Part shown: positions 1-8,704 of the stretch, in pieces
How the letters are laid out: the number at the start of each line of letters is the position of its first letter
Numbering within the stretch: the stretch's first letter is position 1
Origin: Opitutales bacterium
GTDB lineage: Bacteria; Verrucomicrobiota; Verrucomicrobiia; Opitutales; JAJFLR01
Length of the DNA stretch: 64,000 nt
Assembly (NCBI GenBank): GCA_021772565.1
Contig: JAJFLR010000110.1
Span: 1 to 64,000 of the forward strand
Direction: 5' to 3'
Program-made: the position numbers and the translations under genes
The notes under the pieces: model-generated
Database searches by the model: none
What the model was told of the DNA's origin: nothing
What the model saw: only the letters and a program-made list of their open reading frames with translations

Positions 1-134
1 TTCAGGAAAAATATCGTATAAAGTGCCCTGCTTGCAGGGTTGAGCAAAGCGAGTTTATGCCGTTATTTTTATTGACATTTTCTTGCCTGTATGGGACGTC
101 TATTTTCTTAATTTACCCACTGATTCTTCTGTAG
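1..134 (+). CDS. 3' end of a possible small membrane protein (partial)
   Basis: The frame whose codons begin at base 3 is open from the window edge to a TAG at 132-134, giving 43 residues. It contains a CPAC pair of the kind found in zinc ribbons, followed by about 25 hydrophobic residues that could be a membrane segment and then a short tail. The start lies outside the window, so family and function cannot be named. The stretch is short, so it could be chance, although the composition (CPxC plus a clean hydrophobic helix) looks protein-like. The next gene starts 62 bases downstream on the same strand. Confidence 0.33.
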   Translation, partial: QEKYRIKCPACRVEQSEFMPLFLLTFSCLYGTSIFLIYPLILL

Positions 135-196
135 ACCCTAATGTTTTAACAGAGTAGTTATAAGACTGTTTTGTTTACCATTAATTTTATTGCGCT

Positions 197-2122
197 ATGA
201 AGAAGATTCAAATTGTTACTCCAAATATTTTAATAACGCTTTTATTAATTTCAATCAATAATTTTATTTTAGCGAAATCAACTGTACCGTTTGACAAAGC
301 CACAATTACTAAAGTTGTAAAAAAAGTTGATATTGTTCAAGTACCATCATTAAGGAGAAGCCCGGCGAATATTAACGATGTTTTTCAAGCTCCCAATCTT
401 ATTCAAACCGGTAGAAAATCGCAGGCCCAATTGACATTTCCCGATGGAACGTTGGCCCGAGTAGGTTCCAATACAGTTTGCTCATTTGAATCTGCAATGC
501 GCCAAATAAACCTTGAGCAAGGAAGCATATTATTTAATTCTAAAACCGGCAGAGGCGGTGGTCGTATCGTTACTGCGGCAGCAACTGCATCCGTTTTAGG
601 AACGACTATCATCGTCGCCACAACTCCTGATGGTGGATTTAAACTACTGGTAATTGAAGGAACCGCAAAAGTAGTTTTTTCAGATAATACTCAAAATATT
701 CTAAGTGCCGGCCAAATGACATTTATTTTACCTGGTACAAAAAATCAGTCAGGTGTTAAGAATAGTCCAAATAACAAGGCAGCTCCTCCTCCTGGCACAC
801 CTCCTAACGGATCAGTAAATAATCGCGATAGACCCGGCAAGCCAGGACCCATTCTAAATTTTGATCTAAAAAGGCAAACATCAAACTCTAATTTAGTGCA
901 AGGGTATGGCGTACCGCTACCATCTAGTGAAAAAATCGAAATGGCAGTAAACAAACAAAATAATAAAATTAAAAAAGGTAAATTTGAAGAAACTGACTTA
1001 CTGGTTCTGGATGCTAACGGAGAAGGAGAATTAAAAGTACTTGATCCGACAGTAGTCGAAAATGGCATGCCAACTAGAGAAGAAATTGATCAGGCATTGG
1101 ACAGTGCACTTAAAAGCACAGTTGTATTTAATGACAATGTATTTCCAATGGAAAACATATTTATGAGGGAAAAAATAAGGCCGGAAATGAGTTCTTTTTT
1201 AGCATCAGCCGGAGATGGAGAATATGAGGGATTTATCGGTGGTGATGTAACTATTAACTTTAACGAACTTAATTTTAATACATTAGATGGTCCCAATACA
1301 CTTGATTTTGCCGTCAATAATATGCTTACCATCAATAATAATGTAGCGTTTACAGGATTCAATCAAACTAGAGAGTTTAATATTACCTACGATCAGTTAG
1401 CTTTTAAAACTGACACTGGAATTTCTGTCAATTTCACTCCCCTGCAACAAATGGATCAAATACCAACAGGAATGGGAATGGGGCAAATGCCAACTACCCA
1501 GCAAACTTCTATCTTTAAGTTTATTTCTTCAGGAATTACCAACCTGAATCAAAATAATTTTAATGTGGATAACGGTAGTTTTACTATGCAAAATATTGAT
1601 GGAGATTTGAATTGGAATACTGGTAATGTAAATTTGAATGGTAGTGGTGGTGATTTTGAAATAGCCGCTGATAATTCAATCAATGTCGATAACCTAGGTG
1701 TTAATTCATCAATTCCCAACTCAACTCCTACAGCAATAGTACGACTTTTTTCTAAAGTAATTAATCTCACTAATTCTAACATTAATACAGTAAATATAGA
1801 GGCCAAGAGACCAATGAATAGACAGCAAGCTACAGATATTGCTTTTAGAAATATTACCCTGGCTAACACAATGAATGTAAATCTGGAAGCTAATACGATT
1901 ACACTATTAAATATTAATTTCCTGCAAGGATCTATGGTAAATTTAAGATCTGTACAAGGACAACTTGCGGCAAATCCTAACACAAATGCTACAGTTCAAC
2001 CGGGATTTGTTAATTTTGTAAATAACGTTACCTATAATAACGAACCTGCGCAAAACCATGTTTCAATTGCTAATGGTGGCACTGGGTTACAAGCAGAAAA
2101 TATCATTATTGGCACATTATAA
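197..2122 (+). CDS. secreted FecR-domain protein with long Asn-rich C-terminal region
   Basis: 641 residues. Residues 1-26 form a signal peptide (KK, hydrophobic core, cleavage near ILA-KS). Residues of about 55-165 match a FecR-type domain: an 'F-P-D-G-T-x-A-R-V-G' strand, 'Q-G-S-I-L-F' and an 'I-E-G-T-A-K-V' strand are recognisable. A Pro/Gly/Asn linker follows, and the last 300 residues are Asn-rich and beta-prone (many N-x-x-N/D strands), resembling adhesin-like helical surface proteins but with no named domain. FecR domains in Gram-negatives often sit in anti-sigma factors. In this standalone secreted form, without a transmembrane helix or sigma partner, an envelope-structural or ligand-binding role is more likely. 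It stands alone, convergent with the reductase gene that ends at 2148. Confidence 0.72.
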   Translation: MKKIQIVTPNILITLLLISINNFILAKSTVPFDKATITKVVKKVDIVQVPSLRRSPANINDVFQAPNLIQTGRKSQAQLTFPDGTLARVGSNTVCSFESAMRQINLEQGSILFNSKTGRGGGRIVTAAATASVLGTTIIVATTPDGGFKLLVIEGTAKVVFSDNTQNILSAGQMTFILPGTKNQSGVKNSPNNKAAPPPGTPPNGSVNNRDRPGKPGPILNFDLKRQTSNSNLVQGYGVPLPSSEKIEMAVNKQNNKIKKGKFEETDLLVLDANGEGELKVLDPTVVENGMPTREEIDQALDSALKSTVVFNDNVFPMENIFMREKIRPEMSSFLASAGDGEYEGFIGGDVTINFNELNFNTLDGPNTLDFAVNNMLTINNNVAFTGFNQTREFNITYDQLAFKTDTGISVNFTPLQQMDQIPTGMGMGQMPTTQQTSIFKFISSGITNLNQNNFNVDNGSFTMQNIDGDLNWNTGNVNLNGSGGDFEIAADNSINVDNLGVNSSIPNSTPTAIVRLFSKVINLTNSNINTVNIEAKRPMNRQQATDIAFRNITLANTMNVNLEANTITLLNINFLQGSMVNLRSVQGQLAANPNTNATVQPGFVNFVNNVTYNNEPAQNHVSIANGGTGLQAENIIIGTL

Positions 2123-2147
2123 AATTTCCGGCACTGAAAATAATTTA

Positions 2148-3389
2148 TTAAGCGTCAATAATGATATCAGTCTTGGGGGCTGAAATACATGTCAGACAAG
2201 TTCCGGTTTCTACATCAATACTCGGTTCGTTGCAATATTTTACCTCCCCCTTTTGAATTGCCGTGATACATGTGCCACAGCTTCCGGCTCGACATCCCGA
2301 GGCGATACTGACATCATTTGCTTCAGCGAATTCTAATAAAGTCTCATGGGCACCATCCCAAATTAATTCTTTGGCGGAACGTTTAAAAGTAACGTCAAAC
2401 TTTTTGGTCACCGACTTATTATTTGGAAAGGGAACTCTTGTTGCTGAAGCTACTTTTTTAACACTCGATGGACCAAACGTTTCAAAGTGAATACGATTAT
2501 CCGGCACACTCCATTCTTTCAACCCGACTGCTAATGACTCCATCATTGGTCCGGGTCCGCAAAAATAGAAATCAAAATTATTGGTCGGTAGAATTTTTTT
2601 CAATAAATTTACGTCAGCTCTTGCACTGTGATTGAAGCAATTATCCTCAATACATTTTTCAGTTGGCTTACTATAACAAACATGAAGATGGATGTTTGAA
2701 TTTTGACGTGCAACATTTTCCATATGTTCTTTCATCACATGTTCTGAGCCGTCTCTAACACCATAAAAAAAATAAATTTCCTGCGTGGAATTATTTTCAG
2801 CCAAATAATTGAGCATGCTCATGACAGGGGTAACTCCGATGCCACCACCAATTAATACAACACCACTTTTACGATTTGAATCCAAATAAAATCTTCCGGA
2901 CGGAGCTTTGACATCAAGAATATCTCCTTCATTTATTTTATCATGAAAATGACTCGATATTCTGCCATTAGGTAATCGCTTTATACTGACACGATAATAA
3001 TCCGGATGCGGTCCATCAGATAAACTGTAACACCTAATCAAGGGTCTGTTCTCCCCCGGGTATTCAATGCTGAAAGTCAAGTATTGTCCGGGTAAAAAAT
3101 TCGGGATTGGTTTTTTATCATGAGGTGCCAAATAAAATGAACAAATATCTTTTGATTCCATAACCTTTTGTTTGACGACAAATTTTCTAACACCTGCCCA
3201 AGCTGCTCCAAATGAATCAGACTTTTTTTGCTCTGAACGAATGTATTCAATTTCAGATTTGAGAAGATCGACTTCCAACGCGTTAACATTTCTGGCAAAA
3301 ATAAAACGATTGATTTGTCCCAATGTAAATAGAGCTAATTGAAAAAATACAATTAGAAGAATAGCCAATCCTATCATTTGCCAGATCAT
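2148..3389 (-). CDS. membrane-anchored FAD/NAD(P) reductase with C-terminal 2Fe-2S ferredoxin domain
   Basis: 413 residues. An N-terminal hydrophobic helix (about 3-25) anchors the protein. An FNR-type FAD domain follows with R-C-Y-S-L-S-D at 119-125, then the NAD(P) domain with G-G-G-I-G-V-T-P at 181-188 and C-G-P-G-P-M-M at 277-283. The C-terminal plant-type 2Fe-2S domain has Cys366, Cys371, Cys374 and a fourth ligand at Cys398 or Cys401. The order anchor-FAD-NAD-2Fe2S is that of class IA oxygenase reductases and the Hcr type; NqrF has the ferredoxin domain first, so this is not NqrF. It would pass electrons from NAD(P)H through FAD to the iron-sulfur cluster and an unknown acceptor. It lies 114 bases upstream, in transcription order, of a position occupied by the barrel gene on the same strand, suggesting a shared redox role. 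Confidence 0.85.
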   Translation of the reverse strand: MIWQMIGLAILLIVFFQLALFTLGQINRFIFARNVNALEVDLLKSEIEYIRSEQKKSDSFGAAWAGVRKFVVKQKVMESKDICSFYLAPHDKKPIPNFLPGQYLTFSIEYPGENRPLIRCYSLSDGPHPDYYRVSIKRLPNGRISSHFHDKINEGDILDVKAPSGRFYLDSNRKSGVVLIGGGIGVTPVMSMLNYLAENNSTQEIYFFYGVRDGSEHVMKEHMENVARQNSNIHLHVCYSKPTEKCIEDNCFNHSARADVNLLKKILPTNNFDFYFCGPGPMMESLAVGLKEWSVPDNRIHFETFGPSSVKKVASATRVPFPNNKSVTKKFDVTFKRSAKELIWDGAHETLLEFAEANDVSIASGCRAGSCGTCITAIQKGEVKYCNEPSIDVETGTCLTCISAPKTDIIIDA

Positions 3390-3503
3390 TTGTGCTTGAA
3401 ATTCGAAATTTGAAATTGGTGATTGGATGACTGATTCATGTTATTAATTCTGTTATGATCATTCCAATCCTAATCTTCCGTGTCAATTTGCAATTTCTAT
3501 TAA

Positions 3504-4883
3504 CTAAAACTTAAACCTTAGCTCCGTTCTCAAGCCAAATGTTTCATCGACTCTCTGACGATAGCCGCCAAATGCATCGATGACTAAAATCATGTGCTGG
3601 TCAAACGCATGTTGAAAGCGAGTTCCGATTGCGGTCGCAGCACCATCAGATCCATCAGTATCTGACCGGGCACCGAATTCAAAAATTACCTGACTTTTGC
3701 GATCGTTGAAAATTTTTTGATAACCTATTGCAGCACCGACTGCTCTGTCTGCTCGATTTCCCAATGCTGCCCCATAATTTCCCAATCCAACTGAGGCAAA
3801 CAATATTCCGGTTTGCCCTAATGGCCCACCTGCTGTAGGTGCTCGTGCTAATGATGAGTATTCATCAACTCCCCAAAATGCATTGAAGTACAATAAATCG
3901 TGAGTGTACGGGGGTGTAAGGGAAAACCGGCCAAAAAACAGTGTTCCATCACTTATGGCAGTCGACTCATTATCTAGCGCAATAGAAGAATTTATGCTCA
4001 ACGTAGTGTTTATATGGCCAAATCTGCGAGTCCCACTCAAGCCAGCATAAAAACCGTCGCCGCCGGTATCGATTGATGCATCAACATAACCGATATCCAA
4101 ATCATATGACCAAACATTGTAATCAGCTGATGTAAGCAAGGCGAATAATTTGGCATTTCTGTCTCGGACATTATTATCGCGGTGAACTTCGTTGAAACCA
4201 AATAGCGCAGTCACTCGAGATGCATTTGAGCCTGCGGCAAAGAGTGAACTTCTGGTGATACCGATTGCATCGATGGTATCGTTAATCATAATCCCGTTCT
4301 GAAAAACTAACTGTTGTCGGCCAACAGAAAACCCATAATCAAAATGTTTGAAATCTTGTAAATCGAGTAATGGAAAAATTTCTCCAAAATCACCTTCAAA
4401 AAATAACGTCTGGACAGATTCATTAAATCCATTGACGTATTCATCTTTTTCAAAATCATAACCACTAAATGTTCCCTCTTCCAGTAAAGGAGTAAAGCCA
4501 ACCAAAATTCTCTCAGTTGGTGTCAAATAAAGATTTCCAAAAACATTGAGATTGTTGACCCACTCAGAATTTGAACCGCTACCGTTATCAAAAGTTTGAA
4601 CAGCAGTTCTATAATCACCGTAAACTATAAAAACCGGCTGCCAGATTGCCCCAGTCATTGTTTCAAACCCAGGATCAATCGGGCCGTTGCCGAGAAATGG
4701 ATTTTGGCCGATCTCAATGATTGGTTTCGGGCGTTCAGGAAATCCTTCGAGTTGTAGTGGTATCGGTTCATCGCTGAATCGACTGGCAGCTCCTCCGGCA
4801 AATAGAGACGAATATACAATTAATATTAATAATGGAATTAATAGAAAAATTCTTTTAAAATAATTATGTATTTTAAATTTCAA
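3504..4883 (-). CDS. predicted outer-membrane beta-barrel protein (porin-like)
   Basis: 459 residues with a signal peptide (1-29, ending around LFA-GG). The remainder is built of alternating polar/aromatic strands (for example 'L-G-N-Y-G-A-A-L-G', 'A-I-G-T-R-F-Q-H') and ends in R-F-K-F. A terminal Phe is the usual BAM recognition signature of outer-membrane barrels. No named porin family is recognised. The gene follows the pentaheme cytochrome gene on the same strand with only 9 bases between them, so the two are almost certainly co-transcribed. A barrel coupled to a multiheme cytochrome suggests either a conduit for electrons or a channel for the cytochrome's substrate. The MtrB family usually has about 25 strands and 650 or more residues, so this is at best a different type. 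Confidence 0.7.
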   Translation of the reverse strand: MKFKIHNYFKRIFLLIPLLILIVYSSLFAGGAASRFSDEPIPLQLEGFPERPKPIIEIGQNPFLGNGPIDPGFETMTGAIWQPVFIVYGDYRTAVQTFDNGSGSNSEWVNNLNVFGNLYLTPTERILVGFTPLLEEGTFSGYDFEKDEYVNGFNESVQTLFFEGDFGEIFPLLDLQDFKHFDYGFSVGRQQLVFQNGIMINDTIDAIGITRSSLFAAGSNASRVTALFGFNEVHRDNNVRDRNAKLFALLTSADYNVWSYDLDIGYVDASIDTGGDGFYAGLSGTRRFGHINTTLSINSSIALDNESTAISDGTLFFGRFSLTPPYTHDLLYFNAFWGVDEYSSLARAPTAGGPLGQTGILFASVGLGNYGAALGNRADRAVGAAIGYQKIFNDRKSQVIFEFGARSDTDGSDGAATAIGTRFQHAFDQHMILVIDAFGGYRQRVDETFGLRTELRFKF

Positions 4884-4892
4884 AATATTTAC

Positions 4893-6980
4893 CTATCGAT
4901 TGTAAGTTAGAGTTCCTTTTTCTTCTCCCGTTATGGTCTTAACTTTTTTACTGGGTGGTGCCATAATTTCTTCTTCTGTCGGTTTTAATTTGATTGATTT
5001 ATCTTCTCCATTTAATGGAAGATCAATGTTCCAGATGAGTTGTGCTCCATTGACTACGCCTTCAGCCACTTCACGCGTTGACATACCGTAATCAAAACCG
5101 ACTCCTTCAATTTCTTTGACTAAATTTACCGGAACCATCTGACAGTAAAATTTTAAATTTACTTTGTATGGACCTTTTGTCAGCTGGCTCTTTTTAATTT
5201 TATAATTTGCCCAACGATGAGATCCAGGTGGTAGTCCACGTGATTGTTTACGCGCTGCAAACGGACGTGCAGTTAGAATTGTCGATCTTGAATCCGGTCT
5301 GATATACGGTAATGGATCGAGAGAATAATTGACGGCTAAAACCTGTTCACGCTCTCCACCTCTGACATTCAATGTTAAAAATTTTGATTGCAGATTAAAT
5401 AAATATTTATCGATTGGTAGTTCCCAATTGTGAACATAAGAAGAATGTATGTCTCTGACGTCACCATTTGGATCGCGATCACCCGAGCGGAAAACCACTT
5501 TACCGGATGCATCGGTTACTGTGACTTCCAATACCATTAGGCGTTCAGCATCAAATCCGGTTGGCGCACCATGGCCATCCGTTCCATTAACAACTTTTAC
5601 GCCGAATTTAATGCCACGATCATTATACTGCTTAACGACAAACTCATTTAACTGAATGGCTCGTCGTAAAATTTGATAACGTTGTAATTCGATTTCACGT
5701 AAAAGTTCAAATTGTCCATCTAGAATTTTTCTGGCTTCATAGCGGTCATCAATATATTTCCAGCTTTGGGGGAATTTATAATCATCCGGTGCATTATTTT
5801 CAAATTCATCTGTTCCCCAACCGGCTTCGACATCAAACTCCAACCAATTTGCCAACGATGCCAACTCCTGAGCTTTGGTGTTGTGAGGAAATATTCCAGG
5901 GTGCACGATTGAATAGTCCGGGCCGGCAAACATATGATTCGTTCGCTTGCGTTCCGGTGTCGGATTCCCGCCGATAATCGCTGCAGGGGCCTTGTCATAA
6001 CCGGATTTCAATCCTGGGATTTTGCCCATGTGACAATCCTGACAGCTTTCACCTCTGGCGGCGGCTGGCGAATTTTTAAATTGAGAAAATGCTTCCTCCA
6101 ATCGAAATCCATTTAACAGATTAACATCGTGACAAGTACCGCAAAATCCCGATGTCGTCATTGCATCAAGTTTGACAACTTCAGTGTGAATATTGCGTCC
6201 CGCTTTACTGCGATCGGTGTTAACTTTATATTTGCTGACCTCTTCCAAAACTTCCTTGAGAACAGTGTTGCCACTCGGCCCGTAAACCGGCTCAAAAATA
6301 TCACCTTCGACAATCGCAGTTCGCCCACTAACTTTTCCATAATTTTGATTCACTCGATGACAAACTATACAAGTAATCCCTTCACGACTTGTAGGATGGC
6401 GATCAAGATTACTCATAAATACCGGTTCTTCTAACTGCATACCAACTTGCGTGTGGCATCGTATACAAAAGTCACCATTTGTTCCGGTTGTTTGTTTTAC
6501 TATAGTCGCATGCATTGCATTAAAAACCGGACTGAGTTGAGCATATGCATGTGCGGAAACAGACCATTCGCGATAATGATCAGGATGACACGTTGCACAA
6601 GTAGTAGCAGATGGAAATTTATTTTCTAAAAACAATGCTTCGTGCGCATCGGCCCCAACTTCTTTTGGTGTAGCTTCTTTTTTAGGTTCATCTTCCGTGG
6701 CGAGCAGATCATTTACAGATTCATCACCGCCCAATAAACTATCGCTATCGCCGCTCAATAAATCATCAGATTCACCACCGAGTAAGTCGTCGCCACTAGA
6801 TTTTAATAAACTGTCATCACTATCTCCACCTAGAAGGTCATTAGAATTGCTGTCACTGAGTAAGTCGTTACTGCCGTCATCGAGTAGCAAATCGTCGGAG
6901 TCAGAGTATACATTCTTCAGTACAGCCGTAATTGCTATGAGGGTTACGAGAAAAACTAAAAATAAGTTATTTTTAAACAT
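4893..6980 (-). CDS. pentaheme c-type cytochrome with acidic DLL-repeat N-terminus
   Basis: 695 residues. A signal peptide (1-26) is followed at residues 27-97 by an acidic low-complexity stretch with eight Asp/Asn/Ser-x-Leu-Leu units (SDDLL, SNDLL, GDDLL, DSLL and similar) separated by Gly/Ser. Five CxxCH heme sites follow: CATCH (from Cys128), CIRCH, CIVCH, CGTCH and CQDCH, the last near residue 315. The spacing and the 'H-x-x-W' after the first site resemble the cytochrome c554-like families. Residues of about 420-695 carry no heme site and look beta-rich. It is expected to be periplasmic or surface-attached. It is first of a minus-strand unit with the barrel gene 9 bases downstream, and diverges from the tetraheme cytochrome at 7251. 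The repeats recur in the decaheme protein at 11350. Enzymatic activity is unknown. Confidence 0.86.
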   Translation of the reverse strand: MFKNNLFLVFLVTLIAITAVLKNVYSDSDDLLLDDGSNDLLSDSNSNDLLGGDSDDSLLKSSGDDLLGGESDDLLSGDSDSLLGGDESVNDLLATEDEPKKEATPKEVGADAHEALFLENKFPSATTCATCHPDHYREWSVSAHAYAQLSPVFNAMHATIVKQTTGTNGDFCIRCHTQVGMQLEEPVFMSNLDRHPTSREGITCIVCHRVNQNYGKVSGRTAIVEGDIFEPVYGPSGNTVLKEVLEEVSKYKVNTDRSKAGRNIHTEVVKLDAMTTSGFCGTCHDVNLLNGFRLEEAFSQFKNSPAAARGESCQDCHMGKIPGLKSGYDKAPAAIIGGNPTPERKRTNHMFAGPDYSIVHPGIFPHNTKAQELASLANWLEFDVEAGWGTDEFENNAPDDYKFPQSWKYIDDRYEARKILDGQFELLREIELQRYQILRRAIQLNEFVVKQYNDRGIKFGVKVVNGTDGHGAPTGFDAERLMVLEVTVTDASGKVVFRSGDRDPNGDVRDIHSSYVHNWELPIDKYLFNLQSKFLTLNVRGGEREQVLAVNYSLDPLPYIRPDSRSTILTARPFAARKQSRGLPPGSHRWANYKIKKSQLTKGPYKVNLKFYCQMVPVNLVKEIEGVGFDYGMSTREVAEGVVNGAQLIWNIDLPLNGEDKSIKLKPTEEEIMAPPSKKVKTITGEEKGTLTYNR

Positions 6981-7092
6981 TCAACCTATTTAAGACTAGA
7001 TAGCACAATTATTAATTAGTGATGCATATGTAATGATAATAATTTCATAATTTGCAAGTGCATAGTAAATCAAATTATATAATCTCTATCCC

Positions 7093-7152
7093 TATCGGTA
7101 TCGCAATCGGAATCGGTGCCGAATTTAATCGAATGTGAATGCGATACAGATA
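7093..7152. repeat. TATCGGTATCG inverted repeat, copy 1
   Basis: The 11-mer TATCGGTATCG at 7093-7103 is matched by CGATACAGATA at 7142-7152, which is its reverse complement with one mismatch. The loop between carries further ATCGG-like units. The same 11-mer, with a perfect partner arm, occurs at 22583-22616. The copy here lies in the 270-base region between two divergent cytochrome genes, so it could overlap a control region. Confidence 0.6.
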
Positions 7153-7250
7153 TCCAAACCGATTCAAATATTTATCAATAGTTTTTTATTGAAAAAAAAA
7201 TTGAAAGCCAAGATATTGTAACTTTCTTAAAAAATTTAAACCGAATTGTC

Positions 7251-8261
7251 ATGAAAGTTTCAGATAAAATTAAATTTCTCTTGTCGTTTATAGCTCTTTT
7301 CAACCTTACCTATGCCGGACCAAATTTGGATCAATCAAAAGTAATGGGGCCGGAATCATGCGGCGAATGTCACACCAATGAAGTTGAAGTCTGGAAAAAG
7401 ACCCATCATGCAACAACTATTGATCGTATGCACCGGACTGATGCGGCCAAAGAAATCGCGGAAAAAATGGGCATTCGCAGAATTAAGTCTGAGAGTTTAT
7501 GCGTCGAGTGTCATTATACCAATAAACAGACCACTGATTTAAAATCTGAATTAATTGCAGGTATTTCTTGCGAATCATGTCACGGAGAGGCCAGAGATTG
7601 GATTGATATTCATAATGACTACGGAGACGGGGCAAAAAAAGAAACAGAATCTGCTGAACATAAAGCAGCTCGTATTGAAAAAGCGATTTTAGGGGGCATG
7701 AAAAATCCGAGAGATTTACACGAAGTTGCTTCCAATTGTTTTCAATGTCACCTTGTTCCCAACGAAAAATTAGTCAATGTCGGTGGGCACACAGCAGGAA
7801 GTGCCGGCTTCGATTTAGTTGCCTGGTTGCACGGTGAAGTCAGACATAATTTCCTACGCACAGGGGATAAAGCGAATGCTGACAATAGTATCGAGAGTAA
7901 ACGTGAACTCTTCGTTTTGGGAATTATATTAGATTTGGAAAACAGTTTACGAGGCACAGCAATTGCGACGCAAAAAGCCACTTATGGTATAACGATGGCC
8001 AAGCGTTCTGCCAAAGTTTTAGCTAAACTCGGACAGATACAACAAATTGCCCCGACAAAAGAAGTCGAAGCAATTTTAGGTATTGTCGATAAAAGCATGC
8101 TAAAATTAAATAACAAAGAGCAATTGACCAGTGTCGCTGAAAAAGTTGCGGTGCAAGGAAAATTGTTCGCCAAGAATGGTAGTGGTAAATCACTGGCAGC
8201 TCTAGATAAATATGTCCCTAAAGCTGAGAAGTACAAGGGCGAAGTTTTTGGGGCAGAGTGA
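7251..8261 (+). CDS. tetraheme cytochrome c554-like protein
   Basis: 336 residues. A signal peptide (about 1-22, ending T-Y-A-G) is followed by four CxxCH sites: CGECH, CVECH, CESCH and CFQCH. Extra conserved His residues (K-T-H-H-A-T after the first site and G-G-H-T after the fourth) are likely distal ligands. Heme number, spacing and length resemble the cytochrome c554 family, whose founding member takes electrons from hydroxylamine oxidoreductase in Nitrosomonas; no such oxidoreductase is visible here. The C-terminal 120 residues are helical and lack heme sites. It is probably a soluble periplasmic electron carrier serving the neighbouring redox genes. It diverges from the pentaheme gene and lies 443 bases before the ferredoxin-fusion gene. 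Confidence 0.85.
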   Translation: MKVSDKIKFLLSFIALFNLTYAGPNLDQSKVMGPESCGECHTNEVEVWKKTHHATTIDRMHRTDAAKEIAEKMGIRRIKSESLCVECHYTNKQTTDLKSELIAGISCESCHGEARDWIDIHNDYGDGAKKETESAEHKAARIEKAILGGMKNPRDLHEVASNCFQCHLVPNEKLVNVGGHTAGSAGFDLVAWLHGEVRHNFLRTGDKANADNSIESKRELFVLGIILDLENSLRGTAIATQKATYGITMAKRSAKVLAKLGQIQQIAPTKEVEAILGIVDKSMLKLNNKEQLTSVAEKVAVQGKLFAKNGSGKSLAALDKYVPKAEKYKGEVFGAE

Positions 8262-8704
8262 TTGTGTTTTGAAGTAGCTTGTAGGTTGTAGGTGTGAATA
8301 CAAAATAATACTGTTGGCTAAGTAGAGATTGTTTAAATACCCGTTGCAAAAATATTTGAGGCGTCAGCACTATTTGGAGTGCGGCGACATGGCTCCGCTT
8401 TTCGAACAAATTGAATGAATCGTTGGATTCAAAATACAACTTTGAAATTTAGAGAAGTGTAACCCGTATCGTTAAAAAGCGGTGCTAAATCACGCAATCC
8501 AAGGAAGCTGCGCTTCGGAAAAATCATTTCCCTATTCCCTACCCGCTACAACCGACAAATTACTACCTAAAAAGCGTCTCTGCGCGAGATAAAAATCTTT
8601 GTAGTTAACAATCATCACTTAAGATAAATATCTTTGACTTCATGTTCGGCTGCAACTTAGATAGAACTCAAAAGCAAGGTTAACTTATTTTTATCAATTA
8701 GGAT
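8262..8704. other. 443-base intergenic region with repeat-like islands
   Basis: No convincing gene is present. The region holds a GC-richer composite element at about 8360-8520 (listed separately) and, near 8571-8600, a segment reading 'gcgtctctgcgcgag' that resembles the 'ctctgcgcctctgg' segment at about 21229-21243. The last 100 bases before the ferredoxin-fusion gene are AT-rich and presumably contain its promoter, but no clear -35/-10 pair could be picked. Confidence 0.5.
8360..8520. repeat. composite dispersed-repeat-like element
   Basis: This island is GC-richer than its flanks. It contains the hairpin GCACT-ATTTGG-AGTGC (8367-8382) and a distant inverted pair CCGCTTTT (8395-8402) / AAAAGCGG (8475-8482). 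The two half-units ('cagcactatttggagtgcgg' and 'agcggtgctaaatcacgc') resemble, from memory, halves of dispersed repeats found in Verrucomicrobiota-type genomes. Only one copy is in this window, so the repeat status is inferred. Confidence 0.4.

Noticed and set aside
28-40. CCCTG-CTTG-CAGGG hairpin as a terminator
   Set aside because: No T-run follows and it lies inside the frame that appears to be coding at the window edge.
745-1068. Minus-strand frames within the FecR gene
   Set aside because: Shadows of the FecR coding frame; no motifs and no plausible starts.
2148-3389. The reductase as NqrF of the Na+-pumping NADH dehydrogenase
   Set aside because: NqrF has its 2Fe-2S domain before the FAD domain; here it is C-terminal, and no other nqr genes are present.
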